Origin: Candidatus Sumerlaeaceae bacterium
GTDB taxonomy: Bacteria; Sumerlaeota; Sumerlaeia; Sumerlaeales; Sumerlaeaceae
Reading direction: 5' to 3'
NCBI GenBank assembly: GCA_019695055.1
Contig: JAIBAT010000071.1
Location: 1 to 42,122 of the forward strand
Length of the DNA stretch: 42,122 nucleotides
Below are positions 17,191 through 25,012 of the stretch, piece after piece. How positions within the stretch are numbered: position 1 is the first letter of the stretch; the number at the start of each line of letters is the position of its first letter. A program made the translations under genes and the position numbers. A model generated the notes under the pieces. That model made no database searches, was not told the origin of the DNA, and saw only the letters and a program-made list of their open reading frames with translations.

Positions 17191-17304
17191 ATGAAGGTAC
17201 GCGCATCAATTAAACCGATTTGCAACAAGTGCAAGTACGTGAAACGCAAGGGCGTCCTGCGCATCATCTGCGTGAATCCGAAGCACAAGCAGCGGCAGGG
17301 TTAA
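17191..17304 (+). CDS. rpmJ: 50S ribosomal protein L36 (bL36, zinc form)
   Basis: A 37-residue protein starting [20 protein letters not shown] and ending NPKHKQRQG. The zinc ribbon ligands Cys11, Cys14, Cys27 and His32 are all present, so this is the C+ form. It sits between infA and rpsM, the usual place, and is only nine bases before the rpsM start. Confidence 0.97.
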   Translation: MKVRASIKPICNKCKYVKRKGVLRIICVNPKHKQRQG

Positions 17305-17313
17305 GAGGGAACC

Positions 17314-17691
17314 ATGGCACGAATTGCTGGCATAGATTTACCGCGCGAGAAGCGCATTGAGGTCGGCCTGACCTACATTTACGGCATTGGGCCGATGACG
17401 GCCAAGAAGATCCTGGCCCGGGTGAACATCAACCCCGACAAGCGTGTGAAGGATCTGGAGGATGCCGAGGTTGGCCGCCTGAACAACCTAATCACGAACA
17501 GTGTGAAGGTGGAGGGTGATCTCAAGCGCGAGGTCAGCCAGAATATCAAGCGCCTGATGGACATTGGCTGCTACCGCGGCCTGCGTCATCGCAAGGGCCT
17601 GCCGGCGCGCGGCCAGCGTACCAAGACAAATGCACGTACCCGCAAGGGGCCACGGAAGACCGTGGGCGTGGGAAAGAAAGAAACCAAGTAG
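17314..17691 (+). CDS. rpsM: 30S ribosomal protein S13
   Basis: A 125-residue uS13 of the 30S head. It begins [26 protein letters not shown] and contains the conserved tail [31 protein letters not shown] that contacts tRNA and the 50S subunit. AGAGGGA precedes the ATG. It is eight bases before rpsK. Confidence 0.98.
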   Translation: MARIAGIDLPREKRIEVGLTYIYGIGPMTAKKILARVNINPDKRVKDLEDAEVGRLNNLITNSVKVEGDLKREVSQNIKRLMDIGCYRGLRHRKGLPARGQRTKTNARTRKGPRKTVGVGKKETK

Positions 17692-17699
17692 GCTGAACC

Positions 17700-18122
17700 A
17701 TGGCAGAGAAAAAACAAGCTAAGACGGCCGCCGCGGCGGCTGGGACCGCAAAGGTCAAGAAGAAGGCCCGCAAGAACATCTCGGCGGGCGTGGTTCACGT
17801 TTATGCCACCTTCAACAATACCCATGTGAACATCAGCGACAAGCAGGGTAATACCCTGGCTTGGGGCTCGAGCGGCACGGCGGGTTTCAAGGGTTCGCGC
17901 AAGAGCACACCGTTTGCGGCTCAGTTGGCTGCCGAACAGTGTGCCAAGAAGGCCATGGAGCACGGCCTGAAGAGCGTCGAGGTCTTCGTTAAGGGCCCGG
18001 GTAGCGGTCGCGAGGCTGCAATTCGTAGCCTTCAGGCTGTGGGCCTGGAGATTCTGCTGATCAAGGACGTAACGCCCATTCCGCATAATGGCTGCCGCCC
18101 TCCCAAGCGTCGCCGCGTCTGA
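17700..18122 (+). CDS. rpsK: 30S ribosomal protein S11
   Basis: A 140-residue uS11 of the 30S platform. After a Lys/Ala-rich N-terminal tail the core reads [43 protein letters not shown] and [14 protein letters not shown], ending [18 protein letters not shown], as in the family. It overlaps nothing and is separated from the next ribosomal gene, rpsD, by an inserted small ORF and a leader. Confidence 0.98.
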   Translation: MAEKKQAKTAAAAAGTAKVKKKARKNISAGVVHVYATFNNTHVNISDKQGNTLAWGSSGTAGFKGSRKSTPFAAQLAAEQCAKKAMEHGLKSVEVFVKGPGSGREAAIRSLQAVGLEILLIKDVTPIPHNGCRPPKRRRV

Positions 18123-18164
18123 TTTGGCGTGTTTGGCCCCTTTCGGGGGTGAATTATTGAAGAT

Positions 18165-18437
18165 TTGGGTAATAGCGGAATAATAATTCTTTTTGGGTTC
18201 CTCATTGTTGTGGCTATAGCCTCGCGCATTGCGTTTGGTCGCCGCGCGATGTCGACCCAAATGCGGTTGGTTCTGAGCGTTGTCGCCGTTGGTTTGCTTG
18301 CGGTGCCAATGCTGGGCAGGGGCACAATGGACTCCGGAGAGTTGGCTCTACTGGGGTTGATGTGCGCCTCGCTTGGAAGCGGTTTGATTTACCTGTGGTG
18401 GAGTTCCCGAAAGGGTTCCGGCACAGGCGGGCAGTAG
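18165..18437 (+). CDS. Small membrane protein inserted between rpsK and rpsD
   Basis: A 90-residue open frame starting with TTG and predicting three hydrophobic helices (about 4-23, 33-52 and 60-78) separated by basic turns (GRR, RKG). It is not a ribosomal protein and I do not recognise it. The start is weak: GGGGGTGAA lies about 14 bases upstream. Codon use is compatible with coding but contains more rare third-position A/T at the beginning than its neighbours. The position inside the alpha operon is unusual. It could be a genuine small membrane protein or a non-coding leader; the multi-helix pattern favours coding. Confidence 0.5.
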   Translation: MGNSGIIILFGFLIVVAIASRIAFGRRAMSTQMRLVLSVVAVGLLAVPMLGRGTMDSGELALLGLMCASLGSGLIYLWWSSRKGSGTGGQ

Positions 18438-18542
18438 CCGGGAAGAAGGCGTTCCTTTGAGAAAAGTGTGGCTGATGTTTGGTCGCCGCGTCGTAAACCG
18501 GATCGGCTGACAGCAGGTGATGAGCCTGCAGCGGTCTTCGGA

Positions 18543-18556
18543 CGGGTGAAAACCCG
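18543..18556 (+). promoter_or_regulatory. GNRA-loop hairpin in the rpsD leader
   Basis: The 152-base spacer before rpsD contains a perfect 5-bp stem, CGGGT, with a GAAA tetraloop, ACCCG, ending 33 bases before the GTG start. S4 is the autoregulator of the alpha operon in enterobacteria and of its own gene in Bacillus, so a structured leader here is plausible. I could not match the spacer to a known S4-binding structure by eye. Confidence 0.3.
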
Positions 18557-18589
18557 CCGGAACAGATTAAAAGGATTAAGAGGGATTTC

Positions 18590-19216
18590 GTGGCTCGTTA
18601 TACCGATGCGAAATGCCGGCTCTGCCGGCGCGAAGGCGAAAAGCTTTTTCTAAAGGGCAACCGCTGTTTCTCGGCGAAGTGTGCCATTGATAAACGCAAC
18701 TATCCCCCCGGCCAACATGGTCAGGCCCGCACTAAACTGTCCACCTACGGTCAGCAGCTTCGCGAGAAGCAGAAGGCCAAGCGGATTTACGGCATCCTGG
18801 AGCGCCAGTTTCGCCGCTATTTCTCTATCGCCGACGGCTACCGTGGCGTGACCGGCACCGTGCTGTTGCAGTTGCTGGAGCGGCGGTTGGACAACATGGT
18901 TTACCGGCTCGGCATCGGCGCTTCGCGCGCCGAGGCGCGGCAGATTGTTCGCCACGGGCACATTACCGTCAATGGCCGCAAGGTCAACATTCCTTCCTAC
19001 ATCGTCCGTCCGGGCGAGGAAATTGCCATTCACGAGACGTTTCGTGCCAATAAGGGCCTGACGACAAATCTTGAGGATGCCAATGGGCGCGGTCGTTTGG
19101 CCTGGTTGGATTGGAACCCGGATACATTCACGGGACGGCTACTTAGCGTGCCGTCGCGCGAGGATATCCCGGTGACTGTTCGCGAGCAGTTGATCGTCGA
19201 ACTTTACTCGAAGTAA
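18590..19216 (+). CDS. rpsD: 30S ribosomal protein S4 (zinc form)
   Basis: A 208-residue uS4, a primary 16S-binding assembly protein. It starts [20 protein letters not shown] with a CxxC and further cysteines in [19 protein letters not shown], so it is the C+ zinc form. The S4 RNA-binding domain reads [40 protein letters not shown]. The GTG start is supported by AGAGGG six bases upstream and by the standard ARYT N terminus. Confidence 0.98.
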   Translation: MARYTDAKCRLCRREGEKLFLKGNRCFSAKCAIDKRNYPPGQHGQARTKLSTYGQQLREKQKAKRIYGILERQFRRYFSIADGYRGVTGTVLLQLLERRLDNMVYRLGIGASRAEARQIVRHGHITVNGRKVNIPSYIVRPGEEIAIHETFRANKGLTTNLEDANGRGRLAWLDWNPDTFTGRLLSVPSREDIPVTVREQLIVELYSK

Positions 19217-19303
19217 CCATGTTTCGCGGCGCGGTTGGTCGCATCAATGGGTTGTGTGAAATAGTAACAGAATTCGTGAGGGTCGTTGACCAGGAGATAA
19301 TGA

Positions 19304-20326
19304 ATGGACTTTAAGCCTCTCAAAATGCCGCGTGAGCTTGTCGCCGACAAGGAGACACTCACTTCGTCCTATGGCAGATTCATCGCCGAGCCGTTTGAGC
19401 GCGGATTCGGTACCACGATTGGAAACTCCCTGCGGCGCGTGCTGCTCAGTTCCATCCAGGGCGCGGCCATTACCTGGATCCGTATCGAGGGCAAGAACCA
19501 TGAGTTCGACACCATCGAAGGCGTTAAGGAAGACATCCTCGACATCATCCTGAACCTCAAGAGCCTGAACATCCGCCTGACGGGTAACAAGGGCGAAACG
19601 ACCATCTTCCTCGACGTCAAGGGCAAGAAGGTTGTTAAGGCGAGCGATTTCGAACTGAATTCCTCCATAGAGATTCTCAATCCTGACCAGCACATTGCCA
19701 CATTGAGCGATGGCGCCACACTGCGCCTCGAAGCAAACGTCCAGATGGGCCGCGGTTATGTCAGCGCGGCGCAGCTTAAGGAGCAGTCCGGAATGGCCGA
19801 TGCCTTTGGGACAATCTTTCTGGATGCAGTGTTCTCGCCGATTACGAACGTTAAGTATACGATCGAGGCCGCCCGCGTGCAGCAGCGCACGGATTATGAT
19901 CGCCTGATTCTGGAAGTCGTCACAGACGGCACGGAAAAGCCTGAGGACGCGGTGAGCTACGCGGCCAAGGTGTTGCGCGACCACCTGAACGTCTTCATCT
20001 CCATGCAGGATCAGGCCGCCGAACTGGCCGCGCTGGAGGAAGAGGCGCAGGCGGAATCCGCAACAGCCTCGCTGGAGGAGAAACTCGACAAGTCCATCGA
20101 GGAACTCGAACTCAGCGTTCGTTCCTACAACTGCCTTGAGGCCGCCGGCATCAAGACCATCCGCGACCTGGTTCAAAAGACCGAGGGCGAGATGCTCAAG
20201 TACCGCAACTTCGGCCGCAAGTCGCTGACCGAAATTAAGAACATCTTGAAGGAAATGAGTCTGCGCTTCGGCATGACCATTGATAAGGAAACCGGCCTCC
20301 CAGTGGCCACGGGTACCGATAAGTAA
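19304..20326 (+). CDS. rpoA: RNA polymerase alpha subunit
   Basis: A 340-residue alpha subunit. The N-terminal assembly domain has FERGFGTTIGNSLRRVLLSSIQGAA and FDTIEGVKEDILDIILNLK; the C-terminal UP-element-binding domain (about 265-325) has LELSVRSYNCLEAAGIKTIRDLV and RNFGRKSLTEIKNIL. The start is the ATG at 19304 with AGGAG seven bases upstream; a decoy ATG at 19300 runs into a stop after four codons. It lies 87 bases after rpsD and 31 before rplQ. Confidence 0.98.
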   Translation: MDFKPLKMPRELVADKETLTSSYGRFIAEPFERGFGTTIGNSLRRVLLSSIQGAAITWIRIEGKNHEFDTIEGVKEDILDIILNLKSLNIRLTGNKGETTIFLDVKGKKVVKASDFELNSSIEILNPDQHIATLSDGATLRLEANVQMGRGYVSAAQLKEQSGMADAFGTIFLDAVFSPITNVKYTIEAARVQQRTDYDRLILEVVTDGTEKPEDAVSYAAKVLRDHLNVFISMQDQAAELAALEEEAQAESATASLEEKLDKSIEELELSVRSYNCLEAAGIKTIRDLVQKTEGEMLKYRNFGRKSLTEIKNILKEMSLRFGMTIDKETGLPVATGTDK

Positions 20327-20357
20327 GGCCCGCGAAAGAGACTAAGGATTAAGAGAA

Positions 20358-20816
20358 ATGCGTCATCGTCGCCATAGTTCCAAACTCAACCGTACGGTCG
20401 AGCACCGCACGGCCCTCATGCGTAACCTTGCAGGTGCGCTTATTGACAACGAAATCATTCACACCACCGAGGCCAAGGCCAAGCAGCTGAAGCAATACGT
20501 GGAGCGCATCATCACGATTGCCAAGGACGGCGTGGCCGCCAACGACACGAAGGGTGTGGGGCTCGCCAAGCGCCGCCTTGCGTTCTCGTATCTCAACAAC
20601 AAGGACGCCGTGAAGAAGCTCTTCGGTGACATTGCTCCTCGTTTTCACCAGCGTCCGGGTGGGTACACGCGCGTCGTCAAGAGCCGTCCCCGCCAGGGTG
20701 ATGGTGCCCCCATGGCCTATATCGAATTTGTGGACCGTGTGGTGGAGGTGAAGGAAGTCGAAGAACCCAAGAAGCCTGCCCGCAAAAAGAAAGCCCAGCC
20801 GGCCGCGCAAGCTTAA
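20358..20816 (+). CDS. rplQ: 50S ribosomal protein L17
   Basis: A 152-residue bL17, starting MRHRRHSSKLNRTVEHRTALMRNLAGALI and containing the conserved TTEAKAKQLKQYVERIITIAK and PRQGDGAPMAYIEFV segments. A Lys/Ala-rich tail of about 20 residues extends it beyond the usual length. It is the last gene of the alpha operon and is followed at once by a strong terminator. Confidence 0.98.
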   Translation: MRHRRHSSKLNRTVEHRTALMRNLAGALIDNEIIHTTEAKAKQLKQYVERIITIAKDGVAANDTKGVGLAKRRLAFSYLNNKDAVKKLFGDIAPRFHQRPGGYTRVVKSRPRQGDGAPMAYIEFVDRVVEVKEVEEPKKPARKKKAQPAAQA

Positions 20817-20839
20817 GCCGTAAGAGCAGTCAGAACTTT

Positions 20840-20877
20840 AACACCCGCCGTACCTGATCGAGGGTTCGGCGGGTGTT
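20840..20877 (+). terminator. Rho-independent terminator of the alpha operon
   Basis: An 11-bp perfect stem (AACACCCGCCG with CGGCGGGTGTT, 16-base loop) is followed by TTGCTTT on the plus strand, 24 bases after the rplQ stop. Confidence 0.92.
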
Positions 20878-20957
20878 TTGCTTTCTGGGGGCCGGTTTCA
20901 TGGATTCGCGTTCTTCTTTGACACCCACTATCTGCGGGAATAGCAGCGGTATATCTC

Positions 20958-20981
20958 GGTTCTGGGGAGTCCTATTTCATT
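20958..20981 (+). repeat. Left copy of a short direct repeat
   Basis: GGTTCTGGGGAGTCCTATTTCATT, given here in two parts as GGTTCTGGGG and AGTCCTATTTCATT, ends at the TTG start of the mannosidase gene. It matches 24875-24899, after the kinase gene, with one one-base gap and three substitutions. Confidence 0.45.
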
Positions 20982-23811
20982 GGGTACCAAATCAAAGCAA
21001 ACTTCGCGGCAGCCAAAGCGGCCGGTAATCGCTTACTTCTGTTCACACACTCATTGGGATCGCGAGTGGTATGGGACCTTTCAAGAATTCCGGATGCGTC
21101 TGGTGCGTTTGGTGGATCGGCTCATGGATCTGCTGGAGGATGATCCGGATTTCCGGTGCTTCAATCTCGATGGCCAAACTGTGGTGCTGGAAGACTACCT
21201 CGAAGTGAAGCCTGAACAGCGCGGGCGCCTTGAGAAACTGATCCGGGAGGGACGCATCGCGGTGGGACCCTGGTACATTCTCCCCGACGAGTGGCTGGTT
21301 TCGGGGGAGGCCACTGTGCGAAACCTGCTGCGTGGCCGCGCCCTCTGCCGCGAATTTGGCGCGGAGCCGGCGACAGTGGGGTATCTGCCGGACATGTTTG
21401 GGCACATTTCCCAGATTCCCCAGTTATTGCGGGGTTTCGGGCTCGATAACACCATCATGTGGCGTGGCCTAAGTGGGGACCAGTGGAAGAGTGAGCTTTG
21501 GTGGGACAGCCCGGACGGCAGCCGTGTTCTGGCGCATCACCTGCCTGAAAATGTTGGTTATTGTAACGCTGCCTTCTTCTATGGATCCCTGCCAGAAGAG
21601 GCACGTACCTTGGGGGACAGCACCCCTTACTGGTCCATGGTGTCGTCAAATATTGAGTTCGCAGCGGGGGCATTGGGCGTTGTTCTTGAGAAACTGAAAG
21701 CACCAGCGCGGTCCAATGTCCTGCTTCTCCTGAACGGCGTGGATCACATGGAGGCTCAGCCACAGGTTCCCAAAATCCTGAAACGCGCGGCGAAACTGTA
21801 TCCGCACGTCGAATTCCGTCACGGCACGCTGTCCGAGTTCATGGATGCACTGAAGAAATCGACTCCCAAGGATCTGCAAGTCATTCGCGGCGAGCAACGT
21901 TCCACGGCAATGGCTAAAGGCAGCGGCGAAATTGTGCTCCCCAACATCCTGAGTTCCCGGATTTATCTGAAGCAGGCCAATACGAGATGCCAAACCCTGC
22001 TGGAGAAGTGGTCAGAGCCGTTTTGTAGTGCCGCGGCGTGGGTGGGCCATGAGTACCCGGCGGGATTACTTAACACGGGGTGGAAGTGGCTGCTCCGCAA
22101 TCATCCCCACGATTCCATCGGTGGGTGCAGCACGGACCCGGTGCACCGGCAAATGGAGACCCGTTTCGAGTGGGCCGGAGAAATCGGGGAGATCACCACC
22201 GGCGAGGCCCTCTATAAGATAACCCAGGCCATCAAGACGGATGATCTTAATGCTAATGAATTAGCTTTCTATGTTTTTAATCCGCTAAATTGGGTGGCTC
22301 AGGATCTGGTTACCGTGGATTTGGATATCTCCGCCGAGGAATGGTGGGAGAGTACCCAGGGCATCACTCTCAATCGGGAAAACATCCACCAGACAGTGCG
22401 CAATCTGAGCATTACAGAATGGGATGGCCGCCCCGTGGCGTTTGAGATCCTGGATATTAAATACATGGTCGTCCATCGCCCGTGGATGGAGGTTTTCGGC
22501 CCCAGTTATCAGACAGTCCGTTTCCGGGTGGCTTTGTGGGCGGAGGACTTGCCGGCAATGGGGTATCGGGGATACCGGGTTTCCCTCGTCAGGAAGGCGC
22601 ATCGTCTGCCCAATCGTCATGGCACCGCAGATATTGCTACTCTGTCCAACGAGCACCTGAAGGCGGAAATTCAACCAAACGGAACACTAAGATTGAGTGG
22701 GCCCATTCTGGGGCGGGATGTATTGGAAGGGCTTCACTATTTTGAGGATGGCGGGGACAACGGGGACGGTTACACCTACTCGCCGCCCCGGCATGATTCG
22801 ATTGTGACGAGCCTTGGCGGGCCTGTCCAAATTACAAGGCTGAACGATGAGCCGGCAATCCAATCTGTTGCCGTGGATTACATGCTGGAGATTCCCGAAT
22901 CGGTAACGGGGGACCGGCAGCATCGCTCCGCGGTGACCGTGTCCCTGAAGGTGCGGTCCGTATTCACACTGGGCAAGAAGTCACGACGCTTGGATGTTGA
23001 GACGACCCTCGTAAACGCAGCGAAGGATCATCGCCTGCGGATATGCTTCCGGATGAAACCGGCCGGGAAAACACATTTCGCGGAAACCCAGTTCGACATT
23101 GTGGAGCGGCACAATGCAGTTGTTCAACCAGCGGAGGAACAATGGGTCGAGGACATGCCCTTGGAGCAATCCCAGCAAAGCTTTGTGGCTTACGGGCCGC
23201 TGGCATTGGCCAATGCCGGTTTGCCGGAGTATGAGATCGTCGAGGCGCCCCAGCCGGTGTTGAAACTTACGCTCCTGCGTGCGGTGAACTACCTTGGTGC
23301 CGGGCAGTATCCAAACACGATTCAGGGCGGCGCAGGGCCCATGATGGAAACTCCGGACCAGCAAATGCTGGGGCGCTCACTGACCTTTCGATATTCTCTC
23401 ATTCCGCAGAAGGGGCATGGTGTCGCAGCCGAAACCCAACGTCAGGCGCTCCAGCATGGTGCCTTGTGGCGGGGTGTGACGGCATACGGAGATGACGGGA
23501 TTCTGCCGCCTGATAAGTTAGGGTTCCTTGGGGTCAGCGGTGCTAACATTGTTATGTCGGCAGTTAAACAGGTAGAGAATTGCCCCGGCGATTTCGTTGT
23601 GCGATTCTGGAATTCGGGCAGTGCGAAAAGCACGGCCCAGGTGCACTGGCACCAGAAGCCGTCCGCAGTATACATGTCTGATCTTGCGGAATGTTTGGGA
23701 AAAAGACTTATGGTGGATTCCAAGGGGGCAGTTTCGGTCCCCGTGAAACCTAAACAGATTGTAACGCTAAGATTTGTCATGGGCCGTGAGAAAGGGGGGA
23801 AACGTGGTTAG
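20980..23811 (+). CDS. GH38-family alpha-mannosidase
   Basis: A 943-residue retaining alpha-mannosidase. Near the N terminus it has the metal-binding motif SHTHWDREW (residues 22-30) and GYLPDMFGHISQIP (134-147) with the nucleophile Asp138, then MWRGLSGDQ and the third catalytic-domain metal site in LLRNHPHDSIGGCSTDPVH (His-Asp near 370). The C-terminal beta-sandwich half starts around residue 430. There is no signal peptide, so it acts in the cytoplasm, probably on mannosides or glycan fragments taken up. The start is a TTG at 20980 with GGGGAG about ten bases upstream. It overlaps the downstream sugar kinase by eight bases. Confidence 0.93.
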   Translation: MGTKSKQTSRQPKRPVIAYFCSHTHWDREWYGTFQEFRMRLVRLVDRLMDLLEDDPDFRCFNLDGQTVVLEDYLEVKPEQRGRLEKLIREGRIAVGPWYILPDEWLVSGEATVRNLLRGRALCREFGAEPATVGYLPDMFGHISQIPQLLRGFGLDNTIMWRGLSGDQWKSELWWDSPDGSRVLAHHLPENVGYCNAAFFYGSLPEEARTLGDSTPYWSMVSSNIEFAAGALGVVLEKLKAPARSNVLLLLNGVDHMEAQPQVPKILKRAAKLYPHVEFRHGTLSEFMDALKKSTPKDLQVIRGEQRSTAMAKGSGEIVLPNILSSRIYLKQANTRCQTLLEKWSEPFCSAAAWVGHEYPAGLLNTGWKWLLRNHPHDSIGGCSTDPVHRQMETRFEWAGEIGEITTGEALYKITQAIKTDDLNANELAFYVFNPLNWVAQDLVTVDLDISAEEWWESTQGITLNRENIHQTVRNLSITEWDGRPVAFEILDIKYMVVHRPWMEVFGPSYQTVRFRVALWAEDLPAMGYRGYRVSLVRKAHRLPNRHGTADIATLSNEHLKAEIQPNGTLRLSGPILGRDVLEGLHYFEDGGDNGDGYTYSPPRHDSIVTSLGGPVQITRLNDEPAIQSVAVDYMLEIPESVTGDRQHRSAVTVSLKVRSVFTLGKKSRRLDVETTLVNAAKDHRLRICFRMKPAGKTHFAETQFDIVERHNAVVQPAEEQWVEDMPLEQSQQSFVAYGPLALANAGLPEYEIVEAPQPVLKLTLLRAVNYLGAGQYPNTIQGGAGPMMETPDQQMLGRSLTFRYSLIPQKGHGVAAETQRQALQHGALWRGVTAYGDDGILPPDKLGFLGVSGANIVMSAVKQVENCPGDFVVRFWNSGSAKSTAQVHWHQKPSAVYMSDLAECLGKRLMVDSKGAVSVPVKPKQIVTLRFVMGREKGGKRG

Positions 23812-24826
23812 CCGACGCATTCACAGCCGTGCACCAATTCGGGTGGATTTTGCCGGTGGGTGGACAGATGTGCCGCCATTTTCCGAGCGGGAGGGAGGCG
23901 CGGTTGTAAACGCCACCATAAATCGCTACACCTATGCCACGCTGGTGCCTCGGGATGATCAGCGAATTGGGATCATCTCGGCGGACTTCGAAAAGTATGT
24001 CGAGGTGGCGGATTTTCGATCACTTGAGTACGACGGAAATCTGGACCTAATCAAGGCAGCCGTCAAAATATTGGACGTAGAACTTGGAATGGACCTGTTC
24101 GTGCGGTGCGATGCGCCTCCTGGCAGCGGCACGGGCTCGTCATCGTCCATCAGCGTCGCCCTCATCGGACTTCTGAATTCTGTCCAGAAACAGAAACTTA
24201 GTCCCCACGAAGTCGCTAAACTGGCACGCACGCTGGAGGTTCGGGAGTTGAAAATCGCAGGTGGGAAGCAGGATCACTACGCGTCCGCCTTGGGCGGAAT
24301 CAATTTCCTCGAGTTTGAGGATCCCGCCGTTAGCAGCTCCCATCTGCACCTTGCACCGGCGACCCTGAGAACGCTGGAAAAGCAGTTGCTGCTATGTTAT
24401 ACGGGGCAATCACGGCTTAGTGGAGACATTATCAAGACGGTCATGGGAGCTTACGAGCGAAACGAGGCAGCCACGGTGGCGGCACTGCGGCGTCTTAAGG
24501 GCATCGCTTTTGAGGTCAAGGATGCTCTGATCAGCGGTGACCTCCGCGCCTTTGCAGGACTGCTGGCGGAGAACTGGGAGTGCCAGAAGGCCCTCGATGC
24601 CTCGACGACAAATCCCCAGATTGACCGACTCTTCCAGACTGCCAACAGGGCGGGCGCATTGGGGGGAAAAGCCTGCGGGGCTGGCGGAGGCGGCTGCGTT
24701 TTGTTTTACTGTGATGATAACAAGGAACATCTAGTCCGAAAGGCCCTGATGGCGGAAGGCGCTCAGATTATTGAGTTTAACCTCGAAACCGATGGTCTCC
24801 AGACTTGGGAAAATGCCGGCGGTTAG
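23804..24826 (+). CDS. GHMP-family sugar kinase (heptose/fucose-kinase-like)
   Basis: A 340-residue GHMP kinase. It begins with the substrate-binding APIRVDFAGGWTDVPPF, has the phosphate-binding PPGSGTGSSSSISVALIG near residue 100, KIAGGKQDHYASALGG with the catalytic-type Asp/His, and the C-terminal GGKACGAGGGGCVLF glycine motif. The FAGGWTD signature and length resemble D-glycero-D-manno-heptose 7-phosphate kinases (HddA) and the kinase domain of L-fucokinase. The GTG at 23804 follows AAAGGGGGG and overlaps the mannosidase stop, suggesting coupled translation. Pairing with a mannosidase suggests it phosphorylates a released sugar, but the substrate is unknown. Confidence 0.88.
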   Translation: MVSRRIHSRAPIRVDFAGGWTDVPPFSEREGGAVVNATINRYTYATLVPRDDQRIGIISADFEKYVEVADFRSLEYDGNLDLIKAAVKILDVELGMDLFVRCDAPPGSGTGSSSSISVALIGLLNSVQKQKLSPHEVAKLARTLEVRELKIAGGKQDHYASALGGINFLEFEDPAVSSSHLHLAPATLRTLEKQLLLCYTGQSRLSGDIIKTVMGAYERNEAATVAALRRLKGIAFEVKDALISGDLRAFAGLLAENWECQKALDASTTNPQIDRLFQTANRAGALGGKACGAGGGGCVLFYCDDNKEHLVRKALMAEGAQIIEFNLETDGLQTWENAGG

Positions 24827-24874
24827 TTTGTGAAAACGGAAACTATCTTCAGTCCGTAATAACCCTCCAGATTT

Positions 24875-24899
24875 GGTTCCTGTGGAGTCCTAAATCATT
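24875..24899 (+). repeat. Right copy of the short direct repeat
   Basis: The core GGAGTCCTAAATCATT at 24884-24899 matches GGAGTCCTATTTCATT at 20966-20981 at 14 of 16 positions, and GGTTCCTGT just before it matches GGTTCTGG with one gap. It follows the kinase stop by about 50 bases. Confidence 0.45.
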
Positions 24900-24912
24900 C
24901 GTTCGCTTGCAC

Positions 24913-24939
24913 TTGACACGCACCCCATCTGCATAGATT
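24913..24939 (+). promoter_or_regulatory. Candidate sigma-70 promoter for the GspE-N/TM2 gene
   Basis: A perfect TTGACA at 24913-24918 is followed after 15 bases by TAGATT (4 of 6 to TATAAT), 74 bases before the GTG start. The spacing is shorter than the ideal 17, so the exact -10 is uncertain. A similar TTGACAC...ATCTGC sequence occurs at 20918 before the mannosidase gene. Confidence 0.4.
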
Positions 24940-25012
24940 ACCTTGTGTTAACAGCGCAATTTGTACCCAAAAGGTTCGTTGGAACTGAGGGGCAGCGGGA
25001 GACGGCCGTAGA

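Noticed and set aside
18137..18148. CCCC-TTTC-GGGG hairpin after rpsK as a terminator
   Set aside because: The stem is only four pairs and no T-run follows, so it would not stop transcription of the ribosomal operon.
17586..18260. 224-codon minus-strand open frame across rpsM and rpsK
   Set aside because: It lies over two ribosomal genes in another strand and has no recognisable domain.
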